The translations under genes were made by a program, and so were the position numbers. A stretch of 64,000 bases of DNA, taken from Dactylosporangium sp040605635 (GTDB lineage Bacteria > Actinomycetota > Actinomycetes > Mycobacteriales > Micromonosporaceae). The stretch lies in NCBI RefSeq assembly GCF_040605635.1, contig NZ_JBEXDG010000007.1, positions 186,001 through 250,000 on the forward strand. The letters run 5' to 3'. Shown one piece after another: positions 24,350-32,609 of the stretch (the first letter of the stretch is position 1; each line of letters begins with the position of its first letter). A model generated the notes under the pieces. That model saw only the letters and a list, made by a program, of their open reading frames with translations, did no database searches and was not told the origin of the DNA.

Positions 24350-24366
24350 GTCTTCCGGATCACGGG
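24309..24366. terminator. bidirectional hairpin between MFS gene and gnd
   Basis: CCCGTGATCCGGAAGA (24309-24324) and its complement (24351-24366) are a perfect 16-bp inverted repeat with a 26-base loop. The left arm lies within the last codons of the MFS gene, which ends at 24349, and the right arm just before the gnd stop. Likely a shared terminator of two converging genes. Confidence 0.65.
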
Positions 24367-24374
24367 GAACGGCG

Positions 24375-25811
24375 TCAGGCGGTGTGTTCCTTCTTGTCGC
24401 CGGCCCACTGGGTGTGGAAGGTGCCGTCGCGGTCGGTCCGGCGGTACGTGTGGGCGCCGAAGTTGTCCCGCAGGCCCTGGATGAGGGCGGCGGGCAGGCG
24501 TTCGGCGCGCAGGCCGTCGAAGTACGCCAGGGACGAGGAGAACGCGGGGGTCGGGATGCCCGCCTGGGCGGCGGCGACCACGACCCGGCGCCAGGAGGGG
24601 ACGCCGGAGTTGACGGCGTCGGCGAAGTACGGGGCGACCATGAGGCTCTTCAGCGACGGGTTCTCGTCGTAGGCCTCGCGGATGCGGTTGAGGAAGCGGG
24701 CGCGGATGATGCAGCCGCCGCGCCAGATCGTGGAGACCGCGCCGCGGTCGATGTCCCAGCCGAACTCGGCGCTGCCGGCCTCGATGTGGTCGAAGCCCTG
24801 CGCGTACGCGACGATCTTCGACGCGTAGAGGGCGAGCCGCACGTCCTCGATGAACTGGTCCCGGTCGGTGACCGTCAGGCTCTCGGTGGTGGACGGGAAA
24901 GCCGACCGGGCGGCGGCGCGCTGGTCGGCGTGGCCGGACAGGGACCGGGCGAAGGTGGCCTCGGCGATGCCGGTGATCGGCACGCCCAGGTCCAGGGCGC
25001 TCTGCACGGTCCAGCGGCCCGTGCCCTTCTGCTCCGCCTGGTCCAGGACGATGTCGACGAAGGCCTTGCCGGTGTCGGCGTCGACGTGGCCGAGGACGTC
25101 GGCGGTGATCTCGATGAGGAAGGACTCGAGGTCGCCGGTGTTCCAGGTGCGGAAGATGTCGGCGATCTCCGCCGGGGTGGCGCCGATGCCGGCTCGCAGC
25201 AGGTCGTACGCCTCGGCGATGAGCTGCATGTCGGCGTACTCGATGCCGTTGTGGACCATCTTCACGAAGTGCCCGGCGCCGTCGGGGCCGATGTGCACGC
25301 AGCACGGCGTCCCGTCCACGACGGCGGCGATCTTCTCGAACATCGGGCCGAGCGTCTGGTACGACTCCGGCGAGCCACCCGGCATGATCGACGGGCCGAG
25401 GAGGGCGCCCTCCTCGCCGCCGGAGACGCCGGTGCCCACGAAGTGCAGGTCGTGCGAGCGCAGCGCCTGCTCGCGGCGGCGGGTGTCGGCGAAGTGGGCG
25501 TTGCCCGCGTCGACGATCATGTCGCCGGGCTCCAGGAGCGGGACCAGCTCGTCGATGACGGCGTCGGTGGGGCCGCCGGCCTTCACCATGATGATGACGG
25601 CGCGGGGCCGGGCCAGGGACGCGACGAAGTCGGCCATCGACTCGCTCGGCACGAACGTGCCCTCGTGCCCGAACTCGTCGACGAGCTTGCGGGTGCGCTC
25701 GTAGGAACGGTTGTGCACGGCGACGGCGTATCCGTTGCGGGCCAGGTTCCGGGCCAGGTTACGTCCCATCACCGCGAGACCGGTCACGCCGATCTGAGCA
25801 AGGTCGGACAT
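24375..25811 (-). CDS. gnd: 6-phosphogluconate dehydrogenase (decarboxylating)
   Basis: 478 residues, the length of the long NADP-type enzyme. N-terminal Rossmann motif GVTGLAVMGRNLARN, substrate loop GTGVSGGEEGALLGPS, catalytic Lys in GHFVKMVHNGIEY, and the family signature LDQAEQKGTGRW. Converts 6-phosphogluconate to ribulose-5-phosphate with NADPH formation in the pentose phosphate pathway. Single-gene unit with a 212-bp upstream gap. Name given from strong family resemblance. Confidence 0.96.
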   Translation of the reverse strand: MSDLAQIGVTGLAVMGRNLARNLARNGYAVAVHNRSYERTRKLVDEFGHEGTFVPSESMADFVASLARPRAVIIMVKAGGPTDAVIDELVPLLEPGDMIVDAGNAHFADTRRREQALRSHDLHFVGTGVSGGEEGALLGPSIMPGGSPESYQTLGPMFEKIAAVVDGTPCCVHIGPDGAGHFVKMVHNGIEYADMQLIAEAYDLLRAGIGATPAEIADIFRTWNTGDLESFLIEITADVLGHVDADTGKAFVDIVLDQAEQKGTGRWTVQSALDLGVPITGIAEATFARSLSGHADQRAAARSAFPSTTESLTVTDRDQFIEDVRLALYASKIVAYAQGFDHIEAGSAEFGWDIDRGAVSTIWRGGCIIRARFLNRIREAYDENPSLKSLMVAPYFADAVNSGVPSWRRVVVAAAQAGIPTPAFSSSLAYFDGLRAERLPAALIQGLRDNFGAHTYRRTDRDGTFHTQWAGDKKEHTA

Positions 25812-25862
25812 CTGAACCTCTCAAGTCAAAAGACGATCTCGCGCCGACCGGTGGTCACTACC

Positions 25863-25874
25863 CCGTGATCACGG
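25863..25874. promoter_or_regulatory. palindrome upstream of gnd
   Basis: CCGTGATCACGG, a perfect 12-bp palindrome in the divergent region between gnd and the sulfotransferase gene. It could be an operator for either gene; no regulator is nearby. The rest of 25812-26023 shows nothing definite. Confidence 0.35.
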
Positions 25875-26023
25875 TTCGAAGCGCGCGTCGGACCAGGCTA
25901 CCCGCCGGCTGCCGCGCCTCAGCACGGCACGGGCGACGGTTTCCAGGATCCAGGGATGCGTCCCACCACGTGGTCGGGCGGCCACTGTTCCGGCAAAACG
26001 GGCGAAGCCGGTCGTAACCCGCG

Positions 26024-26992
26024 ATGGCGGCCAAACGTTGGACGAAGGTGCACACCGACTCGCCGCCACCCACCCGCGTGCTGTACCTCGCCGGGTGGGG
26101 GCGCAGCGGCAGCACCCTCGCCGAGGGGATGCTCGACCAGGTGCCGGGCCTCGTCGGCGTCGGTGAGATCAAGTTCCTGTGGGAACGCGGCCTGCTGCAG
26201 AACCGGCGGTGCAGCTGCGGCACGCCGCTGCGCTCCTGCGAGTTCTGGGTCGAGGTGCTGCACGAGGCGTTCGGCCGCGTCCCCGACGACGACGAGCTGC
26301 GCGAGCTCGACGAGGCGTCCCGCCGCTTCCGCACCCGGCACCTGCCGGGGCTGCTGCTGCGTCCCACGCATCCGCCCGACGCCGGGGAGCTGCGCTGGTA
26401 CTACACGGTCCTGGCCGACCTGTACCGTGCCGTGGCGAAGGTCAGCGGCGCCGACGTCGTCGTGGACTCCTCGAAGTTCCCGTCCTACCTGACGGCGCTG
26501 CTGCAGGCGCCCGGCCTGGACGTGCGGGTGGCGCACATCGTGCGGGACCCGCGTGCCGTCGCGTACTCGTGGCAGCGGCACAAGGAGGACCCGGACGCCC
26601 CGAACGGCGAGCTGATGCCCCGGATGCACCCGGCGTGCACGGCGTTGTACTGGTCGGCGTGGAACCTCGCGACCGAGCGGATCGCCCGCCGGGCGGCCCT
26701 GCCGTACCTGCGGTTCCGCTACGAGGACCTGATCGCCGCACCGGACGCGACGCTGCGCGCGGTCACCCGGCTCAGCGGCGTCCCGGCGGCCGCGGTGCCC
26801 GTCGGCGACCGCGGTGAGCTGTTCGCGCACCGCACCCACCAGGTGTCCGGCAACCCGGTCCGGTTCCGGTCGGGGCCGGTGCGGCTGCGCCTGGACGACG
26901 AGTGGACGACCGGGATGGCGCCGCGCCACCGGCGGCTCACCGGGGCCGTCACGGTGCCGCTGCGGCACCGGTACGGCTACCGCGACTCCTGA
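26024..26992 (+). CDS. sulfotransferase family protein
   Basis: 322 residues. The 5'-phosphosulfate loop is LAGWGRSGSTLAEGML and the 3'-phosphate region is VAHIVRDPRAVAYSWQR, with the PAPS-binding Ser/Arg pattern. CSCGTPLRSCEFW adds four close Cys, and THQVSGNPVRFR is typical of this actinobacterial subgroup. Transfers sulfate from PAPS to an unknown acceptor such as a glycan or lipid. Next gene on the strand is an LCP-type cell-wall ligase, so a surface glycopolymer acceptor is possible (inference). Confidence 0.85.
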   Translation: MAAKRWTKVHTDSPPPTRVLYLAGWGRSGSTLAEGMLDQVPGLVGVGEIKFLWERGLLQNRRCSCGTPLRSCEFWVEVLHEAFGRVPDDDELRELDEASRRFRTRHLPGLLLRPTHPPDAGELRWYYTVLADLYRAVAKVSGADVVVDSSKFPSYLTALLQAPGLDVRVAHIVRDPRAVAYSWQRHKEDPDAPNGELMPRMHPACTALYWSAWNLATERIARRAALPYLRFRYEDLIAAPDATLRAVTRLSGVPAAAVPVGDRGELFAHRTHQVSGNPVRFRSGPVRLRLDDEWTTGMAPRHRRLTGAVTVPLRHRYGYRDS

Positions 26993-27043
26993 GGACACCT
27001 GAGGACTCCTCATCTGCGCCGCCGCGCGGCCGATGGGGACGTC

Positions 27044-28168
27044 GTGACGTGGCGTGGGCTTCTGGTCACGGCCGCCACCCTGGTCGTGCTCGGCGGCGGC
27101 GGTACCGTCGCGTGGCGGCACTACGAGGGCACCGTCGACCAGATGGAGCTGCTCGGCGACGCGGCGAGAGACCGGCCGCCGCCGCGGGAGATCACCATCG
27201 AGTCGGCGCCCCGGGTCGGCGGCTCCGGGCGTCCGTCGCCCTTCCCCGCGTCGGACCAGCCGGGGCGCAACATCCTGCTGGTCGGCATCGACGCGCGACC
27301 CGGCGAGGACCAGGCCGGCGCGCGGGCCGACTCGATCATCGTGGTGCACGTGTCGGCGGGCGGCGACCGGGCCTGGCTGGTGTCGCTGCCGCGGGACACG
27401 CGGGTGGAGATCCCCGGGCACGGCACCGGCAAGCTCAACGCCGCGTTCGCCGAAGGGTCGCGGGAGGGCGGGCGGGCCGGCGGGTTCGCGCTGCTCGCCA
27501 CGACCGTGCGGCGCCTCACCGGCCTCGCGTTCGACGCGGGCGCGATCATCGACTTCGCCGGGCTGCGCCGGATCGTCGACGCGGTCGGCGGCGTCGACCT
27601 GTGCGTCGACACGCAGACCGTGTCCGTGCACATCGGGTGGGACGCCGCCGGCAGGCAGACCGCGCCGTTCCGGCTGATCCCCCCGACGTTCCGGCCGGAG
27701 CGCATCGCCGGTGCCAGGCCGCAGGTGTACGAGGTGGGCTGCCGGCACTTCGCCGGATGGGAGGCCCTGGACTATGTGCGGCAGCGGGAGCTCCTCCCGG
27801 ACGGCGACTACGGCCGGCAGCGGCACCAGCAGCAGCTGATCACGGCTCTGGCGCACCGGGTCACGTCGGCCGGCGTGCTGACCAGTCCCTTGGCGCTGAA
27901 CCGGACGCTGACGGCGGTCGGCGAGTCGCTGACGTTCGACGGCAACGGCCGGTCCGTCGGCGACTGGCTGCTCCTGCTGCGCGGGCTGCGGCCGGACGCG
28001 GTGACGATGCTGCGGACCAACGGCGGGAAGTTCAACGCCGCGAACCGCAACGGCACGGCGTACGAGCAGCTCGACCCCGTTTCGACGGCGCTGTTCGAGG
28101 CGGCGCGCGCGGACCGGCTCGACGCGTTCGCCGAGGCGCACCCTGACTGGGTCATCCAGCCGTCCTGA
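27044..28168 (+). CDS. LytR-CpsA-Psr (LCP) family ligase
   Basis: 374 residues, GTG start. One N-terminal membrane segment (about 5-22) puts the LCP domain outside the cell. NILLVGIDARPGEDQAGARADSI, SLPRDTRVEIPG and the later DYVRQRELLPDGDYGRQRHQQQ motif carry the Arg and Asp residues that bind polyprenyl pyrophosphate and Mg. LCP enzymes attach glycopolymers to peptidoglycan or arabinogalactan. Lies 51 bp after the sulfotransferase gene, probably co-transcribed. Confidence 0.9.
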   Translation: MTWRGLLVTAATLVVLGGGGTVAWRHYEGTVDQMELLGDAARDRPPPREITIESAPRVGGSGRPSPFPASDQPGRNILLVGIDARPGEDQAGARADSIIVVHVSAGGDRAWLVSLPRDTRVEIPGHGTGKLNAAFAEGSREGGRAGGFALLATTVRRLTGLAFDAGAIIDFAGLRRIVDAVGGVDLCVDTQTVSVHIGWDAAGRQTAPFRLIPPTFRPERIAGARPQVYEVGCRHFAGWEALDYVRQRELLPDGDYGRQRHQQQLITALAHRVTSAGVLTSPLALNRTLTAVGESLTFDGNGRSVGDWLLLLRGLRPDAVTMLRTNGGKFNAANRNGTAYEQLDPVSTALFEAARADRLDAFAEAHPDWVIQPS

Positions 28169-28274
28169 TCTCTGCAACTTTCCTGCAAACGCAGGGCATT
28201 GACTCCGCTCCGCGCCAGGTGGGACGTTGGCGCCCTAGGAATGCGCTTTCCTCTGCCTTTCTCGGGAGTCCCGC

Positions 28275-29588
28275 ATGCGCAAGACCACCGTCGTGGCCGC
28301 CGCCCTCGCCGGCGCGGCCCTGCTGGCGGGCGTGGCCGTCAACGCGTCCGCCGGCTCGTTACCGTCCGCCGCCCTCGCCCTGGCCCGCCAGCCGCTGCCC
28401 GCCGGGGACGGCTGGGCGTCCGACACGACCGGCACCACCGGCGGCTCCGCCGCCACCGCCGACCACGTCTTCACCGTCCGCACCCGCGACGAGCTCGCCG
28501 CCGCCGTCGCCGGCGACACCCCGAAGATCGTGTTCGTGGCCGGCGGGATCGACGCGAACGCCGGCCGCACCTGCGCCGACTACGCCGACCCGGCGTACAG
28601 CCTCGACGCGTTCCTGGCCGCCTACGACCCGGCGGTCTGGGGCCGCGCCACCAAGCCGTCGGGCCCCCTGGAGGACGCCCGGGTCCGCTCGGCGAAGAAC
28701 CAGGGCGCGCTGGTCAACATCAAGGTCGGCGGCAACACCACGATCATCGGCCTCGGCGGCTCGAAGATCAGCGGCGCCAACCTGCTCATCGACAAGGTCG
28801 ACAACGTCATCCTGCGCAACCTGCGCTTCGAGGACGCCTACGACTGCTTCCCCTCCTGGGACCCGACCGACGGCGCGCTCGGCAACTGGAACTCCCTCTA
28901 CGACACGGTGACCGTCACCGGCGCCACCCACGTGTGGGCGGACCACAACAACTTCAGCGACGGCAACAACACCGACGACACCCAGCCGCTGTACTTCGGC
29001 CGCCCGTACCAGGTGCACGACGGCGCCCTCGACGTGATCCGCGCGGCGGACCTCGTCACCATCTCCTGGAACACCTTCTTCGACCACGACAAGACGATGC
29101 TCATCGGCTCGTCGAACACCGTCGGCGCCGACGTCGGCAAGCTGCGCGTCACCATCCACCACAACCGCTTCGCCAACGTGGGCCAGCGGGTGCCGCGGGT
29201 CCGCTTCGGTCAGGTCGACGTCTACTCCAACTACTTCTACGCCACCGACGAGGACACCTACACCTACTCGTGGGGCGTCGGCGTCTACGCGTCCGTGTAC
29301 GCGGAGAACAACTTCCTGCTGCGCAGCGCGGACCTGCCGCTGTCCTCGGTCGTCTACGACTGGCGCGGCACCGCCCCGGGCGCCATCACCGAGCTCGGCA
29401 CGGCGACCAGGGTCGGGACGGGACCGGTGTCGCAGGTGAACCTGGTCGCGGAGTACAACGCCACGCACGACCCGGACCTGCCCGCCTCGACGTGGGTGCC
29501 CACCCTGCGCGCCGCCGCCCCTGACCCGGCCACGGCGGTCCCGGCCCTGGTCACCGCTCGCGCCGGCGCCGGCAAGCTCGGCTTCTAG
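28275..29588 (+). CDS. secreted pectate lyase (PL1 type)
   Basis: 437 residues with a signal peptide (1-27, MRKTTVVAAALAGAALLAG core). Parallel beta-helix: NTTIIGLGGSKISGANLLI, DNVILRNLRFEDAYDCFP, VTISWNTFFDHDKTMLIGSS, with the Ca-binding Asp in this stack and the catalytic Arg in HHNRFANVGQRVPRVRFG. Cleaves polygalacturonate by beta-elimination outside the cell. Upstream 28169-28274 holds a small CTGC/GCAG repeat and TTGACT but no firm operator. Confidence 0.92.
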   Translation: MRKTTVVAAALAGAALLAGVAVNASAGSLPSAALALARQPLPAGDGWASDTTGTTGGSAATADHVFTVRTRDELAAAVAGDTPKIVFVAGGIDANAGRTCADYADPAYSLDAFLAAYDPAVWGRATKPSGPLEDARVRSAKNQGALVNIKVGGNTTIIGLGGSKISGANLLIDKVDNVILRNLRFEDAYDCFPSWDPTDGALGNWNSLYDTVTVTGATHVWADHNNFSDGNNTDDTQPLYFGRPYQVHDGALDVIRAADLVTISWNTFFDHDKTMLIGSSNTVGADVGKLRVTIHHNRFANVGQRVPRVRFGQVDVYSNYFYATDEDTYTYSWGVGVYASVYAENNFLLRSADLPLSSVVYDWRGTAPGAITELGTATRVGTGPVSQVNLVAEYNATHDPDLPASTWVPTLRAAAPDPATAVPALVTARAGAGKLGF

Positions 29589-29601
29589 CCCGCCACGGGC
29601 A

Positions 29602-30399
29602 TCAGGGCAGGTGCACGATGCCGTGGCCGTCGTCGGTCGGGAGGTCGCCGGCGGTCACGGCACGCACCTGCAGGAACGTGAGGTCCGCGGCGCCGGTGAG
29701 GACACTGGCGAACGCGGTCTCGGCGGCGTCGGCGCCGGTCGCGATGCGGATCAGGCTCTGCCGCGGCGCGAGACCGGTCGCGTCCACGACCCGCCACTCG
29801 TCGTCGACGGCGACCTCGACGACCGCGTGGAAGTCCATCGGGGACAGGCCCGGCGCGTAGACCGCGGCGGTGCGGGCCGGGATGTTGACGGACCTGGCGA
29901 GGGCCGCGACCAGGTGCGCGAAGTCGCGGCAGACCCCGGCGCCGGACAGCAGCGTCTCGGTCGCGTCGGTGGTGCCGGTGGAGGTGCCCGCCTCGTAGCG
30001 GGTGTGCCGGTGCACGTAGTCGACGATCCCGGCGACGGTGTCCGCGTGCGACGGCGCGAAGCGCTGGAACTCCCGTGCCGCGAACCCGGCGAGCCGGTCC
30101 GACGGGCAGTACCGGCTGGGTCTCGTCGCGGCGATGCGCTGGCCCAGGTCGAGCCGCTCCGGCCCACCCCGTCGCACCGTGACGTCGGCGGTGTAGTCGA
30201 CGTGCAGCAGCCCCGGCGCCACCGTCAGGTAGTGCCCACCGGCCACCACTCTGACCGCGACCGGGTCGCCGTCGAGCCGCACGTCGAGGGTCTCCTCGAC
30301 GGTCACGCCCGGGCGTGGGCAGACCGCGATCATCAACTGGACCTCGGCCGCCTCGCGGACCTCGAACTCCAGGGTGCTACCGACCTGCGCGTCCACCAT
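29602..30399 (-). CDS. transglutaminase-like cysteine peptidase-fold protein
   Basis: 265 residues. The N-terminal 100 residues are a beta domain common in these bacterial proteins; the transglutaminase core has a full triad: Cys in SGAGVCRDFAHL, His in MDFHAVVEV and Asp in WRVVDATGLAPR. No signal peptide, so cytoplasmic. Unlike the transglutaminase-like gene at the left end of the window, the canonical Asp is present. Substrate unknown. Converges with the pectate lyase gene. Confidence 0.85.
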   Translation of the reverse strand: MVDAQVGSTLEFEVREAAEVQLMIAVCPRPGVTVEETLDVRLDGDPVAVRVVAGGHYLTVAPGLLHVDYTADVTVRRGGPERLDLGQRIAATRPSRYCPSDRLAGFAAREFQRFAPSHADTVAGIVDYVHRHTRYEAGTSTGTTDATETLLSGAGVCRDFAHLVAALARSVNIPARTAAVYAPGLSPMDFHAVVEVAVDDEWRVVDATGLAPRQSLIRIATGADAAETAFASVLTGAADLTFLQVRAVTAGDLPTDDGHGIVHLP

Positions 30400-30456
30400 G
30401 CGTCGTTCTTACCCATCGGCGGCCCCGAACGCATCAGCCGCGGCACGCGACCCACG

Positions 30457-30466
30457 ACACATGTGT
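30457..30466. promoter_or_regulatory. short palindrome in a divergent promoter region
   Basis: ACACATGTGT, a perfect 10-bp palindrome in the 200-bp gap between the transglutaminase-like gene and the DUF3307 gene, with AACGTT close by. Weak candidate operator. Confidence 0.25.
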
Positions 30467-30533
30467 TCTGCAACGTTCGACGTAGAAGTCGGCGCGGAAC
30501 CGTGCGCATGATGGCGGCTCCGTCAATGTCGAT

Positions 30534-30577
30534 GCGGCGGGACGGTCCCATCCTCCAAGACCGAACCGTCCCGCTGC
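30534..30577 (+). promoter_or_regulatory. 5'-leader hairpin of the DUF3307 gene
   Basis: GCGGCGGGACGGT (30534-30546) pairs with ACCGTCCCGCTGC (30565-30577) over 13 positions with a single G-U pair, ending 23 bases before the ATG. A GAGGAG ribosome site follows the stem. It may control translation or stop antisense transcription; no known riboswitch class was recognised. Confidence 0.45.
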
Positions 30578-30600
30578 TCCCCGTGAGGAGCCCCTCCATC

Positions 30601-31038
30601 ATGTCCTATGACACGCTGACCCGGTCCGTCGTTTTCGTCGTGGCCCTCGCGGCCCTGCTCGTCGGGCACTCCCTCGGCGATCACGTGGCGCAGACCGACC
30701 GGCAGGCGGCGCACAAGTCGGCGCCCGGCGGCGCCGGCTGGCGCGCCCTCGCCGGGCACCTGCTCACCTACCACCTGATGGTCACCGCCGCGCTGCTGCT
30801 GACCTGCGCGGCGCTGCGGCTGCCGCTGTCCGCGACGGGCGTCACCGCCGGGATCGCGTTCTCCGCCGTGACGCACGGCCTGCTCGACCGCCGCTGGCCG
30901 GTCCGCGCGGTGCTGCGCGCGACGGGCTCCCCCCAGTTCGCCGACACGACGAGCCCCGTCTGCGGCATGTACGTCGCCGACCAGGCCCTCCACCAGGCGT
31001 CGCTGCTGGTCGCGGCCCTGCTCATCGCCGGCCTGTAG
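30601..31038 (+). CDS. DUF3307 family membrane protein
   Basis: 145 residues with four hydrophobic segments. The HSLGDHVAQTDRQAAHK opening matches the DUF3307 pattern (H-x-x-x-D-x-x-x-Q-T-D-x-Q-A). The start is the ATG with AGGAG upstream; longer in-frame starts run back through the hairpin. Function of the family is unknown; homologues are often next to SatD-type regulators, none of which is seen here. Confidence 0.8.
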   Translation: MSYDTLTRSVVFVVALAALLVGHSLGDHVAQTDRQAAHKSAPGGAGWRALAGHLLTYHLMVTAALLLTCAALRLPLSATGVTAGIAFSAVTHGLLDRRWPVRAVLRATGSPQFADTTSPVCGMYVADQALHQASLLVAALLIAGL

Positions 31039-31079
31039 GTCCGGTGCAACACTCCGGGGGGTCCGGGCGTGATACCGGC

Positions 31080-31665
31080 ATGCCAGCCCCACCGGACGAC
31101 TTCGCGGAGCTGTACCGCGCCCAGTTCACCAGGGTCGCGGTGCAGCTCTACGCGTACCTCGGCGACCATACCGAAGCGCAGGACCTGGCCCAGGAGGCGT
31201 TCTGCCGCGCCCTGGAACGATGGCCGGCGATCTCCGGCTACGCCGACCCGGCCGCCTGGGTGCGCCACGTGGCGTGGAACCTCGCGACCAGCCGGCTGCG
31301 CCGCCTGCAGAGCGCGCTGCGCTTCCTGCAGCGCCAGCGCACCCCGGAGCCGGTGCAGGGCCCGTCCCCGGACCGCCTGGTCCTGCTCGACGCCCTCGCC
31401 AAGCTCCCGGCCGCCCAGCGCCGCGCCCTCGTCCTGCGGCACCTGGGCCAGCTGACCGCGGTCGAGATCGCCGAACAGGAGGGCGTCGCCGAGGGCACGG
31501 TCCGCTCCTGGCTGAGCCGTGGCCGCACCGCCCTCGCCGCCGATGAGCGGCGCGCCGGTCCTCACGCGGCTGCCCGACGGGAAGGTGCTCATGCACTACC
31601 CGGGCGACCTCGACCACCCGGTCGCGGTGGGCACGACCGACGGTCCGTGGGTCCTCTACACGTGA
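31080..31665 (+). CDS. SigE/ECF-family sigma factor, 3' end unresolved (probable frameshift or deletion)
   Basis: Clear sigma-70 regions 2 and 4 in one frame from ATG 31080: DDFAELYRAQFTRVAVQLYA, GDHTEAQDLAQEAFCRALERW, LAKLPAAQRRALVLRHLGQLT and VAEGTVRSWLSRGRTALAA (about residue 155). The sigma frame should end soon after, but it has no stop until 32609, running out of frame through the next gene and then in frame through the DCC gene. From 31543 another frame gives sensible protein ending at 31665. Most likely a small deletion or frameshift moved the end of this gene. The end given is the stop of the alternative frame. Confidence 0.6.
31543..31665 (+). CDS. possible 40-residue small protein or displaced C-terminus
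   Basis: Starts with ATG at the end of sigma region 4 and reads MSGAPVLTRLPDGKVLMHYP, then DHPVAVGTTDGPWVLYT and a TGA. The composition is that of a real protein, with few Arg and a normal mix of hydrophobic residues. It is either a separate small gene coupled to the sigma factor or the end of a protein whose start was lost. Confidence 0.4.
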   Translation: MSGAPVLTRLPDGKVLMHYPGDLDHPVAVGTTDGPWVLYT

Positions 31666-31679
31666 GAGCGGGCACACAA

Positions 31680-31730
31680 TTGAACGCGTTCAAGAACGGG
31701 TCTACCGTGAGCGTAGTTGAACACGTTCAA
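31680..31730 (+). promoter_or_regulatory. TetR-type promoter with tandem palindromes
   Basis: TTGAACGCGTTCAA (31680-31693, perfect) and TTGAACACGTTCAA (31717-31730) are two copies of one operator 37 bp apart. TTGAAC in the first copy serves as -35, and TACCGT at 31703-31708, 17 bp on, as -10, so the second copy covers the transcript start. Probably bound by the TetR protein encoded at the end of this operon. Confidence 0.78.
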
Positions 31731-31743
31731 GAAGGGCCGGGTC

Positions 31744-32223
31744 ATGGACATCAAGTTCGGCACGTACCTGATCTACCTGGCGGTGAGCATCGTCCTCACC
31801 GTCTGGGTGGCGCGGACGCTGCTCAAGAACGGCCAGGTGTTCCTCGACGACGCGTTCGCCGACGAGCGCCTGGCCAGGTCCGTCAACCACCTGCTGGTCG
31901 TCGGCTTCTACCTGCTCAACCTCGGCTACGTCGCGGTGGCGCTGAAGATCGGGCAGGCGCTGCCCGACGGCAGCACGGCACTGGAGGCGCTGGCGCTGAA
32001 GCTCGGCCTGGTGCTGCTCGTCCTCGGCGGGCTGCACTTCTTCAACCTGTTCATCCTGAGCCGGTTCCGCCGGCGGCGGGCCCTGGAGCAGCTGCCGCCG
32101 CCGGTGCCGCCGAACCGGATGATCCCGGCCGGCTATCCGATGCCGCCCTACCCGATGCCGCCGCGGCCGGCCGCGCCACAGGGGTACACCCAAACGCCCC
32201 CGAAACCCGAACCGCCGCAGTGA
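31744..32223 (+). CDS. four-helix membrane protein with proline-rich tail, unknown function
   Basis: 159 residues. Three hydrophobic segments (about 6-24, 52-72, 85-110) and a C-terminal tail of Pro, Met and Tyr (PMPPYPMPPRP). Charged loop LLKNGQVFLDDAFADERLARSVNHLL. ATG 31744 is preferred over a TTG 27 bases upstream that lies inside the operator. First gene of a TetR-controlled operon; its stop overlaps the GTG of the DCC gene. No family recognised with confidence. Confidence 0.8.
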   Translation: MDIKFGTYLIYLAVSIVLTVWVARTLLKNGQVFLDDAFADERLARSVNHLLVVGFYLLNLGYVAVALKIGQALPDGSTALEALALKLGLVLLVLGGLHFFNLFILSRFRRRRALEQLPPPVPPNRMIPAGYPMPPYPMPPRPAAPQGYTQTPPKPEPPQ

Positions 32224-32609
32224 TCACGAGACTCACCGTGCTCTACGACGCGGGCTGCGGGCTGTGCCGGACGGCACGGGCGTGGCTCGCGTCGCGGGCG
32301 CAGCTGGTGCCGCTGGAGTTCGTGCCGGCGGGTTCAGACGAGGCGCGCCGCCGGTATCCGGCGCTCGATCCGGCCGAGACCCTCGCCGACATCACGGTGG
32401 TCGCCGACGACGGCGGCGTCTACACCGGCGACGGCGCGTGGATCATCTGCCTGTGGGCGCTGGACGGCTATCGGGGGCTGGCGGCGCGCCTGTCCCGCCC
32501 GGACCTGCGCCCCGTGGCGCGGCGGATGGTGCAGGCCGCGGCGGCGGTGCGCGGGGTCGGCGGCGGACGGGGATATGGTTCGGACTGTGGCGGCACCTGC
32601 GACCTCTGA
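32220..32609 (+). CDS. DCC-family thiol-disulfide oxidoreductase-like protein
   Basis: 129 residues with the DxxCxxC motif (YDAGCGLCRTA) near the N-terminus, a thioredoxin-like family formerly DUF393. The C-terminal CGGTCDL adds two more Cys. GTG start overlapping the previous stop (GTGA). The last 35 bases overlap the start of the TetR gene. A redox partner for the upstream membrane protein is possible but unproven. Confidence 0.85.
   Translation: MITRLTVLYDAGCGLCRTARAWLASRAQLVPLEFVPAGSDEARRRYPALDPAETLADITVVADDGGVYTGDGAWIICLWALDGYRGLAARLSRPDLRPVARRMVQAAAAVRGVGGGRGYGSDCGGTCDL

Noticed and set aside
30534..30577. Riboswitch upstream of the DUF3307 gene
   Set aside because: Only a single hairpin is visible and no known aptamer class could be recognised; reported as a plain leader hairpin.
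31044..32609. A 521-codon frame that could be a sigma factor fused to a DCC protein
   Set aside because: The middle third is out of register with the well-formed membrane-protein gene and is Arg/Gly/Pro-rich; a true fusion is unlikely. Kept instead as a frameshift finding.
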